From NCBI GenBank assembly GCA_947494205.1, contig CANLUH010000002.1, positions 62,001 through 126,000 of the forward strand: DNA of 64,000 bases, in the 5' to 3' direction. Position 1 is the first letter of the stretch, and each line of letters starts with the position of its first letter. The position numbers and the translations under genes were made by a program. Source of the DNA: an uncultured Flavobacteriaceae bacterium. Its GTDB lineage: Bacteria > Bacteroidota > Bacteroidia > Flavobacteriales > Flavobacteriaceae. Shown one piece after another: positions 1 to 11,000 of the stretch. The notes beneath the pieces are model-generated. The model had not been told where the DNA came from. It was given only the letters and a program-made list of their open reading frames with translations, and did not search any database.

Positions 1-1
1 A

Positions 2-286
<285 letters not shown>

Positions 287-446
287 TGTTTCACAATCTT
301 AAAAGAGCGTGCGAATAAAAAAGTACTTTCAGTTATATTTCTATTTAATACCCGTTTCAATTGGCAATTCTACAATCATAATACTTTTGTTTTAGATAGA
401 TATTTAATTTCTATTGAAAACTAATAAGTTTATAAGTAGGAGTAAA

Positions 447-464
447 GGGTGGTAAAAACCACCC
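447..464 (+). terminator. short GC hairpin in the 287-569 gap
   Basis: GGGTGGT, an AAAA loop, then ACCACCC form a perfect 7-bp hairpin in otherwise AT-rich sequence. It lies about 160 bases after the partial first gene and 106 bases before the sensor kinase. A T-run does not follow directly, so a Rho-independent terminator is only a guess. I see nothing else in this gap. Confidence 0.35.
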
Positions 465-569
465 TGTTAGTTTAGATTTACTCGTAAATAAGTTATTAAT
501 TTGTTTTCTGGAGACAATTGCTATTCAAACGAAACCTATACGATTGTCTAATACTAAAGCTTAAAATTA

Positions 570-2210
570 ATGAACCTTTATAGATTATGCATTTTCTTTA
601 TTCTATGTGCTAATGTAGCCATTGGTCAAAATAATGAAATAAATGAATCCTATGAATATTATATTGATATAGCAGATAAGCTTAATAGAAGCTATCAATT
701 TTCTGAAAGTGTAGAAGCTACCGAAAAAGCAATAACTATAGCTACAAAAGAGAATAATGAGTATAATAGACTAAGCTCAGAGATATCTCTTGCCGAATTA
801 ATGCGAAGAACAAAAAATTATAAAAAAGGTCTTGAAATTCTATACGCACAAAAAAATATAAAACAATTCCCAGAACTTCAAGTACGTCTGTTAGATCGCA
901 TGTCGGCGCTTTATACAGAAGGTAGTTATTATAAAGAAACATTCCCAGAACATATTAATGTTACAGATTCTGTTCAAGGTTTTCTTGAAGAAGCACTATT
1001 AATTTCAATTCAAAATAAATTTGAAAGTCATGAAGCAAGTTTGAGAAATCAAATCGGTTTGTTTCTTATGAGACAGGAAAAAAGATTGGAATCTAGAGCA
1101 CATTTATTAAGATCTGCAGAATTATTTAAAAAAATAGGAGATACCGCTAATTATTTGCGACCTATGATGCATATAATGGAAAATAATATAATGTCTAATA
1201 ATATGCAATCTTTCGATTTAATAGGACAGGATTTATTAGCTTTAGCAGCAGGTAAAAAATGGTATTCAGTAGAAGCAGAGTTATTTAAAAAAATAGGAAA
1301 TGGATATCTACATAGAGGCGATTCTATTCGTTATTACAAATGGTTAGACCGTGCGGGGAAAAATTATATTGAATATTATAAGCGTATTAATTCTGAGCAG
1401 ATGGCTTCATTTAAAGTCCGTTTTGAAACAGATAAATTTAAAAGAGAAGCTTTAGAATCTAATTTAATATCTACCCAAAATTCAAAGAAGTTAAGCGAAG
1501 AAAAAACTCAAAAAAAGAAAGTCATTTATTTCTCTGCAGCTTTGTTATTAATTCTTTTATGTGCAGGTATTTTTATTCTTCGAGAGCGTAAATTAAAACA
1601 ACAAGTACATAGTATAAATACAGACCTTAAATTTGCTAATAAGAAGTACGAATTATTAATGTTAGAAAGTAATCATAGAATAAAAAATAATCTCCAAATG
1701 ATTATTTCACTTCTAGATTATAGCAATGAGGACTTTATAGATAATGGTGAGAAAGCCTTAAAACGTGTTTCTAGTAAGGTTGAAACCATTGCATCTCTAC
1801 ATAAACATTTAAATAAAAATGTACATTTTGAAAAAGTTAGAATAGACTTGTTTTTTGAAGAAATTATAGGCTTTTACAAAAATATTACTGCTAATCAGTT
1901 AGTTGTTAAAAGAGACATAATACCCATAGAAATTAAGAATGAACGCATCGTTTATTTTGGTCTAATATTAAATGAACTATTTTCAAATACGGTAGAACAC
2001 AATACATCGCAAAACAAGAATGTAAATGTTGAAATAATTATCGAAGAAAACTCATATGCCTTTATATATTGTGATTTTTCGCAATTATTAGAAACAAATT
2101 CTAATGGAATGGGGATTTCATTAATAAAAAAACTAATAAGGCGTGTTGGTGGTAGTAACCTTACTATTGATAAATTAAAAGGATTATATAAATTTAAATT
2201 CGATGTCTAA
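570..2210 (+). CDS. membrane TPR sensor histidine kinase, HisKA_2 type
   Basis: This is a membrane sensor kinase, probably paired with the next gene. It begins with a signal-like segment (IFFILCANVAIG) and continues with a helical TPR-like sensor region (about residues 25-300). One transmembrane helix follows near 318-338 (VIYFSAALLLILLCAGIFIL). The catalytic part has a HisKA_2-type H-box, ESNHRIKNNLQM, with the phospho-acceptor His at 369, an N-box LILNELFSNTVEHN and a short G-box NGMGISLIKKL. The ATPase domain ends early, which is usual for this class. The last 8 bases overlap the response-regulator gene, so the two are translationally coupled. The signal sensed cannot be read from the sequence. 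Confidence 0.9.
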   Translation: MNLYRLCIFFILCANVAIGQNNEINESYEYYIDIADKLNRSYQFSESVEATEKAITIATKENNEYNRLSSEISLAELMRRTKNYKKGLEILYAQKNIKQFPELQVRLLDRMSALYTEGSYYKETFPEHINVTDSVQGFLEEALLISIQNKFESHEASLRNQIGLFLMRQEKRLESRAHLLRSAELFKKIGDTANYLRPMMHIMENNIMSNNMQSFDLIGQDLLALAAGKKWYSVEAELFKKIGNGYLHRGDSIRYYKWLDRAGKNYIEYYKRINSEQMASFKVRFETDKFKREALESNLISTQNSKKLSEEKTQKKKVIYFSAALLLILLCAGIFILRERKLKQQVHSINTDLKFANKKYELLMLESNHRIKNNLQMIISLLDYSNEDFIDNGEKALKRVSSKVETIASLHKHLNKNVHFEKVRIDLFFEEIIGFYKNITANQLVVKRDIIPIEIKNERIVYFGLILNELFSNTVEHNTSQNKNVNVEIIIEENSYAFIYCDFSQLLETNSNGMGISLIKKLIRRVGGSNLTIDKLKGLYKFKFDV

Positions 2211-2808
2211 AATTGTTATTATAGAAGATGAGTTGTTTGCTGTAGAGCACTTAATAAAAGTGGTTAGCGCTCTTGGTCATAGTGTAGTAGGAGATTTTTA
2301 TAGCGGAGAAGAGTTTTTAAATAGCACAGATTGGGATTTCGATATTGCGATTATAGATGTTTTTTTAGCAGAAAAATTAACAGGACTCGATGTTGCTAAA
2401 GAAATGAATAAACGATTTAAATCATTTGTTTTTCTAACAGCAAATAAAGATACAAATACACTTAAAGAAGCAGCCAGTTTAAGACCATCTGCCTATCTAA
2501 CCAAACCTTTTCAAATTAACGATGTTGCAGCAGCTTTAGAAATTGTGAGTGCTAATGCAGAGATGCAAAAAAATAAATCATACCTACAGTTTTTAACTAA
2601 AAACGACCTTTTTACAGAACCACTTACTCAACGTGAATTAGATATACTAAAATGTCTTTTAGAGGATTACTCCAATTTAGAAATAGGAAATAAGCTATTT
2701 ATTTCTTCTAATACAGTAAAATATCATGTCCGTAATATCTACCAAAAAACAATGGTGAATTCAAGAGATAAACTACGAGAAAAAATAACACTTTTTTTTC
2801 AAGTTTAG
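2203..2808 (+). CDS. LuxR/NarL-type response regulator
   Basis: The N-terminal receiver domain has the acidic pocket IIEDE, the phospho-acceptor Asp52 in AIIDVF, the switch Thr in FLTANKD and the conserved Lys in LTKPF. The C-terminal ~60 residues form a GerE/LuxR helix-turn-helix (LTQRELDILKCL, then NLEIGNKLFISSNTVKYHV). It is the likely partner of the kinase it overlaps by 8 bases and should act as a DNA-binding transcription factor. Targets are unknown. The next gene is convergent and starts 40 bases further on, with no clear terminator between them. Confidence 0.92.
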   Translation: MSKIVIIEDELFAVEHLIKVVSALGHSVVGDFYSGEEFLNSTDWDFDIAIIDVFLAEKLTGLDVAKEMNKRFKSFVFLTANKDTNTLKEAASLRPSAYLTKPFQINDVAAALEIVSANAEMQKNKSYLQFLTKNDLFTEPLTQRELDILKCLLEDYSNLEIGNKLFISSNTVKYHVRNIYQKTMVNSRDKLREKITLFFQV

Positions 2809-2848
2809 TAAATCAAATATGCTAATATTAAGTGTACAATAATAAGTG

Positions 2849-4693
2849 TTAAATACTATCTACAAAATCTTTAAATACAGCTTTATGGTGCTCTAAATCC
2901 ATATTAGCAGACAGTGCAACACGTGCAATATAATCTTTATCTGCCTCTTTAGTAGTCCCTTGAGTAGATGTTGCAGGTATAGTCCAATAACAACCTTTTA
3001 GCTGTCCATAGCTTACACAGTACTTACTTTCGTCTGGGATTTCTGTAATCATTAAGTTAATTAACTTAAGGTTTAAGGCTCTCTTATAAGATTCTCTTTC
3101 GGCATCTGTAGCACCTTTTGTTGGGAGGTCCAATGAAAACACAGAAGGTGTAAAGCCTTGTTGTGCTAATGCTTCGGAAACGAAATTGATTTTCGCTTCA
3201 GGTAACGTTTCGTTAATGTAGTTTACAAACTCACGAGTATTCTTATAAGCATCAGCAATACGTTGATTCATAGACGGTAATTGCTTTGCTAATATTTCGT
3301 ATTGTAATGCTGTTGCTTCGTTATCGCATAGATTTAAGTGCAATTCTATTTTTTCAATTAAAGCCTCCGATTTTTCATTGGCTACGCAATAGCCAGCTGT
3401 ACATAATCCGCCACTAGGGAATTTAGAGCCACTTGCATACGCAATAGCTCTAGCAGAAGATAATATTGCATTATCTCCTAAAAAGTGAACATTTGGGCAA
3501 AAAGTTTGGTCTAAAATAAAAACAGGGTCTACGGCAGTAGTGCCAGTAGCTGTTTTACGTACTTTACTTAAAACGGCTTTTAGCTTCTCTAAATCTGGAA
3601 CTTCAACTCTTGGATTTGTTGGTATTTCTGCAATAATATAAGGCACTGCATCTTGTTCGGCTAAAGTATTTAAAACGGTATTTATACCTTCAACCATATC
3701 ATTACCACCATCTACAGGTAAATCTACAACTTCAACATTATTTAAACAGGCAGCAACACGTCTTGCTTGGTCGTTAGTACCTCCATAACAATTTGGTGGC
3801 ACAATAAATTTAATGGCTTTTCCTTTATGTTTTAGTGTAGCATCGTGAATAAGCCCCATCATAATGGCATATTGCATAGATAAGCCACTAGAAGCGGCTA
3901 GCGCTTTTCCGTTAGTACCTGTAATACTTGTAATGGCTTTTGTGGTTGCCGTTTTATCAGCTTCAAGTGTATTATTTTTACTTTCTGTAACAGATAGTTC
4001 TACAAGTGTTTTTAAAGCTGTTAAACAATTACTAGGCGTCATTGCAATGGTTTCTCTTCTTCGTACGTGCTGAATTTCAGAAATATAATGCTCATTATGT
4101 TCACCATTAACTAATAAAATACTTCCAAAGTTAGGATGTGTATTGATTAAGAAATCTATGTTTGAAGCTAGGCTGCTATTAAAAATAGCTTCCTTTTGAG
4201 AAATAAAAACGGTACTACCATTAAACTCGCCGATATTAGAGATATCGTCTACCTGTTTTAAGTCGAATGTGTAACCATAAATAGTTTTTAATACTTCAGC
4301 ATCAAAAAAAGCAGGCAATGTTCCTGTATAAACAATTTGAGTATTTTTATGATCTAAAAGATTTTGTCTTAAAATGGATAGAATAGGAGTTGTTCTAGAC
4401 GAAAAACTGACTACAGCTTCTGGTTTTATGTTATTTAAACGCGCAACAACCCATTCTAACACACAAGATAATGGGTGTCCTAATCTAATATAGTCGTAAG
4501 CAGTTGGCAATTCGGCTAACGCAGAGGTTTCAGAATTACTATTATTATATAAATTATTAAACTGTTCTAAGAACTCAGTTTTTGCTAATTTTTCGTTGTA
4601 AATATCTAGTCTATGGGTTGTTAGGTTTAACCAATTACTTGGCATGTTTTCTATAACCGCTTTAATATAATTTAGTGTGTTACTGTTTTTCAT
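2849..4693 (-). CDS. PLP-dependent Cys/Met-metabolism family enzyme
   Basis: The fold-type I aminotransferase-like sequence resembles the trans-sulfuration (cystathionine gamma-synthase/lyase) family. Seen features are NGKALAASSGLSMQY, a glycine-rich cofactor-binding stretch NCYGGTNDQARR, the acidic ILDQTF segment and ASGSKFPSGG, whose Lys is the probable PLP Schiff-base residue. At about 614 residues it is much longer than the usual 380-400, with an N-terminal extension of roughly 230 residues. An upstream in-frame ATG at 4726 adds 11 residues. I prefer the ATG at 4693 (MKNSNTLNYIK) because the extra residues are basic and look like leader sequence. The substrate cannot be assigned; a role in sulfur amino-acid metabolism is family knowledge, not shown here. 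Confidence 0.8.
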   Translation of the reverse strand: MKNSNTLNYIKAVIENMPSNWLNLTTHRLDIYNEKLAKTEFLEQFNNLYNNSNSETSALAELPTAYDYIRLGHPLSCVLEWVVARLNNIKPEAVVSFSSRTTPILSILRQNLLDHKNTQIVYTGTLPAFFDAEVLKTIYGYTFDLKQVDDISNIGEFNGSTVFISQKEAIFNSSLASNIDFLINTHPNFGSILLVNGEHNEHYISEIQHVRRRETIAMTPSNCLTALKTLVELSVTESKNNTLEADKTATTKAITSITGTNGKALAASSGLSMQYAIMMGLIHDATLKHKGKAIKFIVPPNCYGGTNDQARRVAACLNNVEVVDLPVDGGNDMVEGINTVLNTLAEQDAVPYIIAEIPTNPRVEVPDLEKLKAVLSKVRKTATGTTAVDPVFILDQTFCPNVHFLGDNAILSSARAIAYASGSKFPSGGLCTAGYCVANEKSEALIEKIELHLNLCDNEATALQYEILAKQLPSMNQRIADAYKNTREFVNYINETLPEAKINFVSEALAQQGFTPSVFSLDLPTKGATDAERESYKRALNLKLINLMITEIPDESKYCVSYGQLKGCYWTIPATSTQGTTKEADKDYIARVALSANMDLEHHKAVFKDFVDSI

Positions 4694-4956
4694 AATAATA
4701 CCCTTTAAACGGGGTGTAAGATACATTAATTAGATTTTTTTTAAACGCAAAAAGACGTCTAAACTTATAATTTTTTTGCCAAAGTAATTGTGCGACATTA
4801 AAACTAATATAATGCTATAAAGTTAGCAAAAGGATAATCTATTTAATGGTAATAATGGAAAATAGTAGTGTCGAGAAAGTTGTAAAAAGATTACAAGTAT
4901 ATAATGTTTTTAAATTAAGTCATTAAGGTTTTATATATGGTATAACGATGTATAAT

Positions 4957-4996
4957 AAAAGTCCGCTACAACGTTTTTAACAAGTAGCGGACTTTT
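4957..4996. terminator. bidirectional Rho-independent terminator
   Basis: AAAAGTCCGCTAC (4957-4969) pairs perfectly with GTAGCGGACTTTT (4984-4996), giving a 13-bp stem with a 14-base loop and a T-run on the plus strand. On the minus strand it also ends in T-rich sequence, and it lies 35 bases beyond the stop of the lipoprotein gene at 5031, which it most likely terminates. The rest of the 4694-5030 gap is AT-rich and presumably holds the promoter of the PLP enzyme. I see no gene in it. Confidence 0.8.
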
Positions 4997-5030
4997 TTGT
5001 GAAACTCCAGTGATGATGTAGGGTTGTACT

Positions 5031-5651
5031 CTACAAGTATTTAAAGGTTTTCCAAACAGTAGAAATGCTTAACTTATCCTTAAAATCCTCGTAAGTAGTA
5101 ATACCTTGGTCTTCTCTAGCAGCCATAAGCATTAAAATATGGGTGTTTCCATTAGGATTAGGTTTGGCAACTATATTAAAGTAATATCGACCAATAAAAA
5201 GATCACTAAGTCCTTGTTCCATGGTTCCTATCATGTTTAAAGACATATAACTTTTGCCATCAAAATTAGTCATACCTATGGTGTCTTCTTCAATTTTATA
5301 ACCAGCATTTTTAAGCATGTTTTTTATTTGTATCATAAATGATTTGCCGCCTTCTTCTATAGTAATCCCATTTGAAGCGATATAACCAAACGAGTACATT
5401 TCTGTAACAGTACTATCGTTGTCTTTCTCTTGAATCATACCATAAGAGCTATTTTTTTTACCAACATTGGGTTTGTCGAGATGTAGTGTCTTTGGGATAT
5501 TTACCGTAAAATGAACCTCTGGTTTGTCTATAAGTTTACAGAATTCTGGCGTTACCGTATAGGTTGTTACGTCTTCTTTTGGTTGTGTATTACAGTTGAA
5601 AAATCCTATTATTAAGCCGAAAAGTACTATTGTATTTTTAATGTTTTTCAT
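5031..5651 (-). CDS. lipoprotein of unknown function
   Basis: The product is 206 residues. The N-terminus is a lipoprotein signal: basic MKNIKN, hydrophobic core IVLFGLIIGF, then the lipobox FFNC with Cys20 as the lipidation site. The remainder shows no domain I can name. It has alternating beta-like segments and a central part rich in Gly, Met and Ile (MIQIKNMLKNAGY). It lies 20 bases downstream of the MORN-repeat gene on the same strand, so the two probably form an operon ending at the hairpin at 4957-4996. It is probably anchored in the envelope. Confidence 0.8.
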   Translation of the reverse strand: MKNIKNTIVLFGLIIGFFNCNTQPKEDVTTYTVTPEFCKLIDKPEVHFTVNIPKTLHLDKPNVGKKNSSYGMIQEKDNDSTVTEMYSFGYIASNGITIEEGGKSFMIQIKNMLKNAGYKIEEDTIGMTNFDGKSYMSLNMIGTMEQGLSDLFIGRYYFNIVAKPNPNGNTHILMLMAAREDQGITTYEDFKDKLSISTVWKTFKYL

Positions 5652-5671
5652 TGTAGTATATATTAGGTTAA

Positions 5672-7768
5672 TTAGTAGTCTTTTGTTTTTGCACCATTAT
5701 TATTAAAAACACCTTGTGAGATATCACCAGATTTAGCATATTTCATAACACCTAATCCATCGATTTTATCATCAATAAATAATCCTTTAAATACAGATTT
5801 GTCAACATAGGTATAAATGCCATAACCATTGCGTTTACCGCCTAAAACATAGGCGCCAGTATAAGCACTTTTATTATTCCATAAGTAAGTACCAACACCA
5901 AAACGTTCCCCGTTTTTAAAGAAGCCCCAATACCTATCGCCGTTAGAGTAAGAGAACTTGCCAAAACCATTAATACAATCGCCCATACATTTTCCAGAAG
6001 TTTTACCAGCTTTGTAGTTTTGCGCTGCTTCTTCTGTTAGTTTACCTTCTGCAAATAGACCTGCAGAAGTAATTTCATTTTTAGTATTCATGGTATAACC
6101 TAAACCATGTTGTTTACCTGTTTTCCAGCCACCAATGTAAATATTACCATTAGCCCATTTATAATACCCAACACCATGACGGTTATTGTTTTTATATTGT
6201 CCATGATAATAAGAGCCATTAGGGTAAGTAATGTATGCAACACCATCTATAGCACTATCTTTAAAAGTAGCGTCTGTAATAATACCGTTTATTTGTACAC
6301 GGCCCCAGCCATTTTTACAATCGCCTTTAGTACATTTTAAAGCCGAAGCATCTGTTGTGGTTGTAGTACTAGAAACATTATTAGTTGTCTTATTTTTCAA
6401 TTCACCATTATACAGACTACCTTTTAAAATCTCATACGTTTTAGCATTACTAAAACCGTTAAGTATGTATAGAGGTTTATCTTCAATAAAAACGACGATA
6501 TCTTCACTGTTAAGGTACTGGAAACGTGCTTTTTTGTAATCGATATGTTTTCCTTTAACGACTACATAAAAGTTTTCTGTTTTTAATTCTCTAGTATAAA
6601 TTATTGAGGTGGTATCTGTAGTAAATAGTGATAAGGTTTTAACGGCTTTATCATTTAAGTTCTTGTAATTATTAACAACGTAGGTACGAGCAATGTTTTT
6701 GTTTATACGATAGTCTATCATGTGTGGACCTAAAAAGTTAAAGGCTCTATCCTTAACGCTATTAGAACCATAGACGTAGTTTATAAATTTACCGTTGTAA
6801 GCGTAGCTTATATGTTGTTTTCCTGAAGCTATAACAGTAGTTATAGGTAATTTCGTATTTACGGTGTGCGAGTCTGGTGTTACATTGGTTACAGAGTAAT
6901 AGGTATTGCTAAGTTCATCGTATATTACTTTTTCATTAGGTTTAATACCTTTACTAATTTCGAAGCTAGCATCTCTTTCACCATTTACAAAAACAGCTTG
7001 ATATTTTTTGTCTGATATTTTTTTGTCAATAGAATAATAACCTAATTCTAAGATGTCATTACTGTTTATGTTGCTGTAATAACGATTTACCGTTTTATAA
7101 TGCTTAGCATTTGTATTGTTAATAAGGTAGGAGTCAACTTTATTACCCTTATTATCTATAGTAATTGTGTATTTTAATGTTCCTGAAGCTAACTTCTCTT
7201 TTACTAAATGCCCATTTAAATAGTAATATTCACCTTTAAAACCAAGTGTTTTATCAGGCTCTGTATACTGTATTTTAACAATTAGGGTATCTCTAGACTT
7301 GTTGTAAGTATAATCGCGAGCTTGATAAAAAACGCCTTTTCGATTTATAACCGTATTAATAAGTCTATTTTGCGAATCGTAGGTATACGTTTTTTCATTT
7401 CCATAACTATTTTTTTGAAAAACCAGAAGATTATCGTTGTTAAAACGATAATTAGTTATGCTACCGTTTTTATACTTATAGGCTATAACGTTTCCACGAT
7501 TATCGTTAGTAATACTGTCATTATAATTGTTTCCCGTAATTCTACCATTAGCGTCGTAATAATAACGCGTACCAAAATTATAAATTAAGTTTCCATTACG
7601 ATCAAACTTTTTCCCAGATGAGGAGTAAATGTCTCCTTTAAGATTAAAATGCTCTTTTTTATGTTTAAACCCTATAGGGTTTTGTGGTGCATTTACCATA
7701 TCTATTACTTGAGATAGAGCTAATTGTGCAGATAAAAAGAATACTAGTGTTGTTACAATTGATTTCAT
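5672..7768 (-). CDS. secreted repeat protein: YD-like N-terminal part plus C-terminal MORN repeats
   Basis: A signal peptide (MKSIVTTLVFFLSAQLALSQ) is followed by about 200 residues of short YD/RHS-like strands (YYYDANGRI, YTYDSQNRL, YKYKNGSI) that resemble the antitoxin-like YwqK/RHS-type repeats. A less repetitive middle follows. From about residue 480 to the end there are MORN motifs (YPNGSYYHGQYKNNNRHGVG, YKWANGNIYIGGWKTGKQHG, YVDKSVFKGLFIDDKIDGLG). MORN repeats are known as beta-hairpin ladders for protein or lipid contact. The gene precedes the lipoprotein gene by 20 bases on the same strand. Export to the envelope or outside is inferred from the signal peptide. No enzymatic motif is seen. 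Confidence 0.85.
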   Translation of the reverse strand: MKSIVTTLVFFLSAQLALSQVIDMVNAPQNPIGFKHKKEHFNLKGDIYSSSGKKFDRNGNLIYNFGTRYYYDANGRITGNNYNDSITNDNRGNVIAYKYKNGSITNYRFNNDNLLVFQKNSYGNEKTYTYDSQNRLINTVINRKGVFYQARDYTYNKSRDTLIVKIQYTEPDKTLGFKGEYYYLNGHLVKEKLASGTLKYTITIDNKGNKVDSYLINNTNAKHYKTVNRYYSNINSNDILELGYYSIDKKISDKKYQAVFVNGERDASFEISKGIKPNEKVIYDELSNTYYSVTNVTPDSHTVNTKLPITTVIASGKQHISYAYNGKFINYVYGSNSVKDRAFNFLGPHMIDYRINKNIARTYVVNNYKNLNDKAVKTLSLFTTDTTSIIYTRELKTENFYVVVKGKHIDYKKARFQYLNSEDIVVFIEDKPLYILNGFSNAKTYEILKGSLYNGELKNKTTNNVSSTTTTTDASALKCTKGDCKNGWGRVQINGIITDATFKDSAIDGVAYITYPNGSYYHGQYKNNNRHGVGYYKWANGNIYIGGWKTGKQHGLGYTMNTKNEITSAGLFAEGKLTEEAAQNYKAGKTSGKCMGDCINGFGKFSYSNGDRYWGFFKNGERFGVGTYLWNNKSAYTGAYVLGGKRNGYGIYTYVDKSVFKGLFIDDKIDGLGVMKYAKSGDISQGVFNNNGAKTKDY

Positions 7769-8001
7769 ATTAAACTAAAATTTAGAACTGTAAAACTAGC
7801 GCAAACCATTAGTGTTTAAAATACGATAAGTTGCGTATATTTTAGAGTTGAATTCTGAAAATAATTAGAACTTAATTCAGATTTATTTTTATAAAAAGTA
7901 ATTGTCGGAAAAGTTATAATGTGATAAATACGACGAGTTACATGTCGGAATTACACATGCTATTGGCGTAGTTTTACTAGTGCAGTAAGGGAAGCGCAAA
8001 T

Positions 8002-8009
8002 TACCTTTG
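8002..8009 (+). promoter_or_regulatory. candidate Bacteroidota -7 box upstream of the LRR gene
   Basis: TACCTTTG matches the Bacteroidota sigma-A -7 consensus TAnnTTTG and lies 50 bases before the ATG at 8059. A good -33 TTG is not seen at the ideal spacing (the nearest, within TTGGCG, is about 38 bases upstream). The surrounding 7769-8058 gap separates two divergent genes and holds no ORF. Confidence 0.4.
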
Positions 8010-8058
8010 TATACTATAAATTTAATAGGAAAGTAAAATCCCTATCAAACTTTTTAAA

Positions 8059-11000
8059 ATGAAAACAAAACTACTTTTTTTAGCACTCTTGTTGATAACA
8101 ACACTAGGTTTTGCGCAGACGTTTACCGATGCAAATGGTCTTAATTACAATGTACTAACAACAAACCCTAACACGGTTGAAGTAACAGGAGGTACTGTTG
8201 TAAACCCGTTAACATTTCCTAGTACAGTTATAGATAATGGTATTATTTATACAGTAACTAAAATAGGTAACTCTGCATTTAGAAATAAAGGCGTTACAGA
8301 AATTGTATTGCCTAATAGTATTACAACTATTGCGTTTCGTGCGTTTAGAGATAATGGTAACCTTAATAGCATAACCTTACCAGAAAGTGTTACCAATGTA
8401 GAAGGAGAAGCCTTTTCAAATGGCGGTTTAAATGAAATAATAGCTTTAGGTACAATACCACCAACTATTTCTAATAGCTCATTTGGTACACGTAGTACTA
8501 TAAATGTTACAGTTCCAGACGGTTTAGAAGAAACCTATGTTAGTGGTGGCTGGACAGGGTTTTTAACGATGAATGGTTTAGTCCCAGTTGGTAATATTAT
8601 AGAATCGGGAGATTTAAGATTTAGAATAGCATCTAACATTAATAGTACAGCAGAAGTCGTATCACGTATTGGCACACCACAAGACATAATTATACCTGAA
8701 ACAATAACCAGTTTTACAGGGACAACTTATACTATTACAACTATAGGGGTTAATGCGTTTAGAAATAATACAGATATAACAAGTATGGTAATACCATCAG
8801 GTATCCTTGAAATTAAGGGGCGTGCTTTCGATAACGTACCTCTATTAACCAGTTTTACGTCTTTAGCAAGCACACCACCAATACTTGCAGGTAATACGTT
8901 TAACAACAGATCAATAATAAACCTTACAGTGCCTAATAATCAAGAGGACGTTTATATTACTGGTGGATGGAACGGGTTTGCAAGTGTTAATGGTGTAGTG
9001 CCAGTGGGAACTGTATTTACCTCAGGAGATTTAAGATTTAGAGTATTATCTAACGATACTAATATAGTAGAAGTCGTATCACGTTTTGGTACACCACAAG
9101 TGATCACCATACCCGAAACAGTAACGAACAGTAATACAGGAACTGTATATACCATTTCAGCTTTAGCAGTTAATGCCTTTAGAAACACAGATATAACAAG
9201 TATAGTCATACCATCTAGCACGGTTGAAATCAAAGGGAGAGCTTTCGATAACGTACAAATGTTAACGAATTTTACGTCTTTAGCTACCACACCACCTATA
9301 CTTGCTAATAATACGTTTAACAACAGAACAACAATAAATCTTACAGTGCCAAATGGTCAAGATGATGCTTACTTAACTGGAGGCTGGACAGGCTTTTTAA
9401 CCTTAAACGGAGTAATACCTGAGGGTAGTGGTTTCGATTCTGGAGACTTAAAATTTAGAGTCCTATCTAACGACAGCAATACGGTAGAAGTACAGCAACG
9501 TGTTGGTTCAGCACAAGATATAACAGTACCAGAAACAGTTATTAGTAGCTTAACAGGCGACAGTTATACTGTTATAGCTATTGGTTTTAGAGCTTTTAGA
9601 GCTACAGACATAACAAGTATATCTATGCCTTCTAGTATAACCGATTTAAAAGGACAAGCTTTTGACAATACATTATCGTTAACCAACGTTTCAATTTCGG
9701 CAATAACACCGCCAACCATAGAAAGTAATACGTTCCAGAATCCTTCAATAATAGAGCTAGTAGTCCCAAACGGTACAGAAGAAGATTATGTTGCTGGCGG
9801 TTGGACAGGTTTTGCTACTATTAATGGAGAATTTCCAGTAGGAGCAGAATTTATAGTTGGAGATTTAAATTATCGCGTATTATCTAGTAATAATAATACA
9901 GTACAGGTAAGAAATAGAGTCACTGCTACACTAGACATAGTAATACCAGAAACCGTAATAAGCACAGAAACTGGAACTGCATATACAACGATATCTATAG
10001 GTTTTAGAGCCTTTAGAAGTACAGATATTACAAGTGTCGCTCTACCGTCTAGTATAACAAATATAGAAGGAGATGCGTTCGATATTACGGATAGTTTAAC
10101 TGATGTAAGTATACTAGCTACAGTGCCACCAACCATAGCAACGAATGCTTTCGAAAATAAAAACACAAAAGTACTTACTGTACCTACAGGTAGAGAAGCA
10201 GATTATTTAGCAATAGTAGGTTGGAGTGGTTTTTTTGCAGTAAATGGAGAGCCCACTCCAGGAATAGGTTTTGCAAATAATAATTTGTCTTATACTACAA
10301 CAGGAGCTAACCCTAATACACTTAGAATTAATGGAGGTACAACACCACCAGATTTAGTAATACCAGGAACCATAAACCAATTAAATACAGATTTTTCCGT
10401 AACAGAAGTGTCTATTAGAGCTTTCGATAATGCAAGTTTAAACAGCGTTATATTTCCAAATACATTAATGTCTATAGGTCAAAAAGCGTTCGAAAATAAT
10501 AATATAACAGAAGTCGTATTTCATGCACCACTTATAACTATAGAAAGAGAAGCATTCGAAAATAATGATATAACGACTATAACATTTCCAGAAACACTAA
10601 CAACAATAGATATTAAAGCTTTTAACCAAAATCCATTAACCTCAATTATTTCTCAAGCGATAGTACCACCAACTCTAGGTAATACTAGTATAAACAACCG
10701 TGCAGTTATAGATTTAACTGTGCCAGAAACATCGGTAGACGCTTATTTGGCAGGAGGCTGGACAGGATTTAAAACCATAAACGGGAGAGTGCCTTTAGGG
10801 AGTGATTTTACAGATGGCGACTTTATATATAGAATAACTTCTGAAAATCCTAACACAGTAGAACTAAGAGGAAGAGTAACTACAATACAAGATATTGTAA
10901 TACCAGATACAGCCTTTAGTACAGACAATAATGAAAGTTATACCGTAACATCGGTTGGTAATGCTGCCTTTAAAGACACAGATATTACTACATTGTCTAT

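Noticed and set aside
3864-4073. Plus-strand ORF inside the PLP enzyme gene
   Set aside because: Hydrophobic antisense reading of a clear coding region; no start context or family.
4246-4258. A GTCTACC match like the operator half-sites
   Set aside because: Single half-site within the PLP coding sequence, without the 11- and 43-base partners.
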